A stretch of DNA of 64,000 bases from Omphalotus guepiniiformis (lineage: Eukaryota > Basidiomycota > Agaricomycetes > Agaricales > Omphalotaceae): contig JAQOOI010000016.1 in assembly GCA_028554645.1 (NCBI GenBank), forward strand, positions 806,001 through 870,000, read 5' to 3'. This document shows, one piece after another, positions 59,302-64,000 of the stretch. Numbering within the stretch: position 1 is the stretch's first letter; every line of letters begins with the position of its first letter. The translations under genes and the position numbers were made by a program. Below the pieces are notes generated by a model. The model was not told the origin of the DNA. It made no database searches and saw only the letters and a list, made by a program, of their open reading frames with translations.

Positions 59302-62300
59302 ATGGCATTGAATCTAAAACGAAAACGAGGAAAAGACTCTAGTTCTCGAAAGGTGTGTACAAGTAGAGATTTTATTGCTAAATTTTACACTGAATTATTC
59401 AGGCGAGGAAGTTGTCGCCGGAAGAGGATTTGCTCGATGATAGTGGTGACCGTAATTCCAATGATGACGGTGACTCCGGGAGTGAGGTCGATGAAAACCT
59501 ATCTGACGCGAACGAAGAGGAGGATGAAGAATGGCAGGGTGTATCGGACCCTCAGCAAAATGAACAAATACCTGATCATACAGCCGATGGCAAGCCTCAG
59601 AAGCCTAACCGAGAAGAGCTTCGGAATATCAGAGATGCGAGCGATCTTTTTCGTTCAAACACCTTCAAGCTTCAGGTGTGTACATTGTCTTCGCAAATAC
59701 ACCAACTTTCTAATGAATCAAATTTCAGATTGATGCATTGCTACCGAACGTTCGTCCTAGCTCTAAAAAGACTTCTCCCCTGGAGCGTTTTCTTCTTTCT
59801 CTGCACACCTTCCTGTCCAACCTTCCCGATGTTCCGCCAAAACACCCGCTTGAAGCTGCCCGAGGTCTACTCAAGAAAGGTGTATCAGTACCATACTCCG
59901 CGCCGCTACCTACAGAAGACACGAACTGGAAAGTCGCATTTTCAAAACCAAGTGAAATAACGTTGGTTGGTAGCTGGGCAAATAAAACTTCGGTGAAAGG
60001 TCGAGATGGTGTTAAGTACGGGGTGGATCTAGCAGTTGAAATGCCCTCGGTGAGTGTAGTTTGTCTGTTTTGCTTAGTGTTTCCCAAGAACTGACCTGTA
60101 CATGTAGAGTCTCTTTCAAGAGAAAGAATATCTAAATGGTCGATTCTTCCACAAAAAGGCATTCTACCTTGCCAATCTCGCAGCTGCCATAAACAGCCCC
60201 AAAAGTGGCTTGAATGTAGAGGCATCTTATGTATCTAATGGGGATGATCCACGTCTAACAAAGCTTGTGCTAGAGCCGCGCGCAGGTCAGTGTCATTGCA
60301 CGTCTGCACATATCGTGTTTTCTAAGTCCTTCATTTCAGATGATTCCCCCAATGATTTCACCAAGCTCAAAGCTCGAGTGTACATTATTCCTGTACTATC
60401 TACCGATTCTCCTATCTCCCTTCATCGGCTCTCCCCAGCCCATGCCAATCTTCGCGTTACATCTGAAGATGTCGCAGGCGAAGATTCTGTCAAGCTTCCT
60501 ACTCCCCTCTACAATACAGCCCTCCTGACCTCCTTGACTCCTAAATCCCACCTACTGTCGACTCATGCTCTGCAGAAAAATGCACCCGCTTTCAATGATG
60601 CTGTGTCCCTACTTCGAGTATGGGCCAATCAGCGCGGGTACGGCGAAGGTGCTGGCGCATCTGTCAGAGGGTTTGATGGGAAAGGGTCATGGTGGGCTGC
60701 TCTCCTTGGCTTTTTGATTACGGGAGAGGAACCCTCCAGTGCTGGGCTGGGCAAGAGCATAAAACGAAAGCCCGTTGGACGAGGTTTAAGTTCTTACCAG
60801 CTATTCAGGGCAGCCCTGGATTTCCTCAGTAAGTGTGTTTCGCTAGTGTAAGGTCATCATTTGGTTATGAATGCTTTGACGCAGGCAAGCACGATCTTGA
60901 AAACGAGCCTGTGTTCGTCAAGACTGGAACTGGGCATAAAGTACAGTGCATTATTGCATCTTCTAATTTGACCTGACCAATTTCGTTTAGTTCTTACCGG
61001 ATGAGTATCAGTCGAATTTTGATGCCGTCTTTGTCGATGCTTCATCAACAGTCAATTTGCTCGCAGGCGTACCTGTCGGTTCCTTGAAGCTGGTATGACT
61101 CTATGTCTCGCAGTGATATCTCATTAAATTTCCCAAAGCTAGCCATTGATGCACGAAAAACGTTGGAGACCTTGAACAACGCATCATCATCTGCGGACCC
61201 TTTCCCGGAGGTGTTTTTGAAGGACCATCGAGATTTGCAGACCCGTTTCGACGCCGTTATACAGTCTGTAATCTTTGTCTGTTACGGGTGTCAAGCTGAC
61301 TGTACTGCTTTAGTGTAGATCTTTCCACCGTTAAACCTCGGAAAACGTCTGTGCACCAGACACTGGACACTGGTTCTGCTGCTAATGCCCTGATGGCGTC
61401 TATGTCATCATTACTTTCGCAGGGTCTGGGCGACAGGGTGAAAGCTGTAGCTATTCTCCATCCGACTCCTACTGCCCGGCCGCTGTCCCAAGCACATCCT
61501 TCAAGTGCGCATATAATCCATATTGGACTGGTATACGACACCCAAAACGCTTTCAGACAAGTGGATCGTGGTCCGCCTGCGACTGAGAGCGACACGAGTC
61601 TGATTGAACGGTTCCGCGAGTTCTGGGGTGACAAGGCGGAGCTGCGGAGATTCAAAGATAGTAGCATTGTGGAGAGTGTCGTCTGGGACGTCAAGACCGT
61701 TGATGAGAAAGCCCATATACCGACGATGGTAGTCAGACATATCCTCAAACATCATTTTGGTCTTGAGGATGACGCTGTTCATGCGTGGCAGGCACCGTTT
61801 GACTCATTGTTGAGACTCCCAGAGTCAATATCGAGGTTCTATGTCGGTTCGGGTCTTTCCATGGGATTCAAAGGTGCTATCACTGCTTTTGACAATCTCG
61901 TAAAGAGTATGAAGTCGTTGGATGACGAGATTCCTCTCGCTCTGCTGAATGTTAGCGCAGCTTCCGAATCATTGCGATATACCAGTGTGTTTAGCCCTGT
62001 TCCTCTCCCCTCCTCTATAGCGTCGGTTCTACCTCCGAACGCCCGGTATCTTCATCCTATCGAACTCGTGCTGGAATTTGAAAAGTCATCAAGATGGCCT
62101 GATGATTTACGCGCGATTCAAAAGGTCAAATTGGCTTTCTTCGAGCGCATCGCAAGTGCTCTCATGAAGCTTTCTCCTGGCCTCAAGGCGTCCGTGGTCG
62201 TTGGTGATGGCGTGTCTGATTCTGAGATTCAGGACAATGCGCGCTTGGAGATTGTCACGTCGGACGGATGGGCATTCTCTGCGCGGATATGGCATGAACG

Positions 62301-63576
62301 GGAAGCCACCTTGTTGGATAACTTCATTAATGATACTGGAGGTCTTCCTCATGTAAAGGTTAAATCCTCGGATCGCAAGAAGGGAAAAGAATATCACGAT
62401 GCAGTGCGAGCGCGCGAGGTTTACACTCGACGGTTCATTCATGCACCCCAGCATCATCGTGCCATTGCTAAGCTCTGCCACCATTTCCCTGCCTTCGCTG
62501 GTACAGTTCGATTGGTCAAGCGATGGTTCGCGTCGCACTGGTTATTACACGGTCATGTTTCCGAGGAAGTCGTCGAACTTCTTTGCGCTCAGTTCTTTGT
62601 TATCGAGGGATGGGATCAGGAGGTTGAGAAGGAGAACAGTAATCTCCTCGATCGCATCGATATCCCAGGGAGCAAGGAGAGGGGATTTGCGTCTGCCATG
62701 CAGTTCCTGAAAGACTGGAAATGGGAAGAGGGCTTGTTTGTGCCGCTGTACAATTCATCAGTAACTCCTCCGACACAACCAAAGGTCGTCACTAGTGCTA
62801 GCACTGGGGTCTGGAAGATCTCAACAAAGATGGACACAGAAGGGCTCATTTGGGCCCTACGAGGGCCTGACGTTATCGTTGCTCGTAGAATACAAGCCCT
62901 AGCTCAGGCAACATGGAAATGTCTACAGGATATGGAGGCTAGCGGGAAGCTCACTGTGCAGGTGAATCTGATTTTGTCGAAAATAAAATCAGTGTTCTAA
63001 CCAAGGTTTTAGTCTATGTTTGATCACCCGACAGAAGATTATAACGTCGTGATGAAACTGGATCCTGCAGTATTACCTCGGTATCATCAAAATGTGCTCG
63101 TTGATGCCTCCAAGTTGTCCAGAGGGGTACACTCAAATATCGACCCAATGCTGATTCGTCCCGGGTTCGACCCTGCACAAGCGTTGTTTGAGGATCTACA
63201 GCGTGAGTAACGGATCCCATGCGTGTAGAGAGCGTGTGTCGTACTAAGTATTTCCCGTAGCGTGCATATCAAGATACGTTCCGTATCTTCCATGATCCTT
63301 TCGGTGGAGACCGTTACGGTGCAGTGTGGGATCCAACTTTGAGAGATCCGAGACCATTCAGAGTAATGGGCGGGTTTTCAAGTGCACCTTCAGAGGTATG
63401 GGTTTCCTCGCCCACCAATTGAGCTATGACTTACTGAATGTCATACCTAGGATCCTGACTCTAAATCAACCGGGAAGAAAGCAAAAGACTTGGTCTCGTT
63501 GAATGAACAGGGGGTTTTAGGAGAGATTGAGCGATTGGGAAGAGGGATTATATGTGGAATCACTGTTCATGTCTAG
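59302..63576 (+). CDS. UTP22: U3 snoRNP component UTP22 / nucleolar RNA-associated protein (NRAP)
   Basis: Nucleolar protein of the small-subunit processome, built from two inactive nucleotidyltransferase (poly(A)-polymerase-like) modules. ATG 59302-59304: MALNLKRKRGKDSSSRK, a basic nuclear signal, then an acidic stretch (DDSGDRNSNDDGDSGSEVDE). NRAP blocks follow in order: RDASDLFRSNTFKLQIDALL, LGLLKKGVSVPYSAPLP-type VPYSAPLPTEDTNWKV, ITLVGSWANKTSVKG, EKEYLNGRFFHKKAFYLANL, FNDAVSLLRVWANQRGYGEG, IHIGLVYDTQNAFRQVDRGP, AFAGTVRLVKRWFASHWLLH and GWDQEVEKE, then MFDHPTEDYNVVMKLDP, AYQDTFRIFHDPFGGDRYGA and IERLGRGIICGITVHV at the end. Ten or so exons, the largest 61351-62960. About 1,130 residues, normal for the family. 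Confidence 0.95.
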
Positions 63577-63881
63577 GGGTTCAAGTGTTCGTTGGATAGT
63601 TGTTTTTTTTTCCAGTCAAGAAAAGCCTGTTCTGTGCTGCATTTGTATGGGCGCCGTGGAATGGCAATGAGTGTTAAGTATCTTACGGAATACACAATCC
63701 GAAGAATCGCAGTACTATCTTCATCTGAGTTGGGGATATAGCAGGGTCTAGAGGTCAGCGGCATGTTGTATGTAGGTCTAAAATGTGTAAGGACGGAGGC
63801 CCGCCCTAGCAAGAGTTAAAACATTGAAGCGCTGACGCCCGCCTGGCGGTGCAGCGAGCGCGGAACTTCACATCTCTTCAC
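63577..63881. other. Intergenic, 305 bases
   Basis: 3' flank of UTP22 and upstream of the last open frame. The ORF 63573-63812 on the minus strand has no support. Confidence 0.45.
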
Positions 63882-64000
63882 ATGAACCGTGACTCGCTTA
63901 CAGTCTCAGGACAATCTCTCTCTAGACTCTATCGAGCTCTACCTTTCAAAATTTCACCTTCTACCTTTGTGATACAAATCTCGGGACAGACTTGGAAGTT
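63882..64000 (+). CDS. Possible 5' end of a further gene, cut by the window edge
   Basis: An ATG at 63882 opens a frame with no stop to base 64000: MNRDSLTVSGQSLSRLYRAL, then PFKISPSTFVIQISGQTWK. The Arg/Ser-rich, acid-poor start could be a targeting sequence. The preceding region is compatible with a promoter/5' UTR. Thirty-nine residues are too few to name a family, and a chance open frame is possible. Confidence 0.35.
   Translation, partial: MNRDSLTVSGQSLSRLYRALPFKISPSTFVIQISGQTWK

Overview
This is a nuclear genomic window from a filamentous basidiomycete, most likely an agaricomycete. Coding sequences are cut by many short introns (about 45-70 bases, GT..AG). Two genes belong to the FunK1 kinase expansion of mushroom-forming fungi. 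The metabolic genes (GMC alcohol oxidase, P450, A-T-R adenylate-forming reductase, LysM effector) fit a wood- or litter-associated or plant-associated fungus. No bacterial features, CRISPR arrays or rRNA genes were seen. Exon joins below were worked out by eye from splice signals, reading phase and family conservation; none has transcript support.

Layout. 1-15 kb: a 3'-truncated mitochondrial stomatin-like gene (-), a secreted two-LysM protein (-), a conserved mitochondrial-type protein (-) divergent from FunK1 kinase A (+), an MFS transporter (-) divergent from the NEDD8 E1 regulatory subunit ULA1 (+), a small hypothetical gene (-), and pyruvate dehydrogenase E1 alpha (-). 15-25 kb: intronless FunK1 kinase B (+), a decayed ABC-transporter C-terminus (-), then an MBL-fold hydrolase (-) divergent from a multi-exon adenylate-forming reductase (+). 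That last pair looks like the core of a small specialised-metabolism locus. 25-34 kb: CorA-like membrane protein (-), SDR oxidoreductase (-), the complex I Fe-S assembly factor IND1 (-) divergent from a UBE2E/UBC4-type ubiquitin-conjugating enzyme with a long acidic tail (+). 34-46 kb: a very long SET-domain H3K9-methyltransferase-type protein (-), alcohol oxidase (-), mitochondrial-type DEAD-box helicase (+). 46-64 kb: a large disordered/coiled-coil protein (-), a free-standing GTPBP1/2-type N-terminal domain protein (-), a copia gag-like ORF (+), a P450 (+), a TRIP4-type zinc-finger protein (-), a MITE-like hairpin, UTP22/NRAP (+), and the possible 5' end of one more gene at the right edge.

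Most genes are conserved housekeeping genes: mitochondrial respiration and Fe-S assembly, neddylation/ubiquitination, rRNA processing, heterochromatin. Accessory content lies in three patches: LysM/FunK1 (1.4-7 kb), FunK1/ABC relic/MBL/A-T-R (15-24.4 kb) and gag/P450/hairpin (52-59 kb). The observations I rank highest are a conserved PDH E1 alpha exon junction bounded by an exact 17-base direct repeat, two consecutive micro-exons carrying the helicase Q-motif, the MBL/A-T-R divergent pair beside a dead transporter, a perfect SUMO-interacting-motif-like tail on an E2, and the hairpin element.
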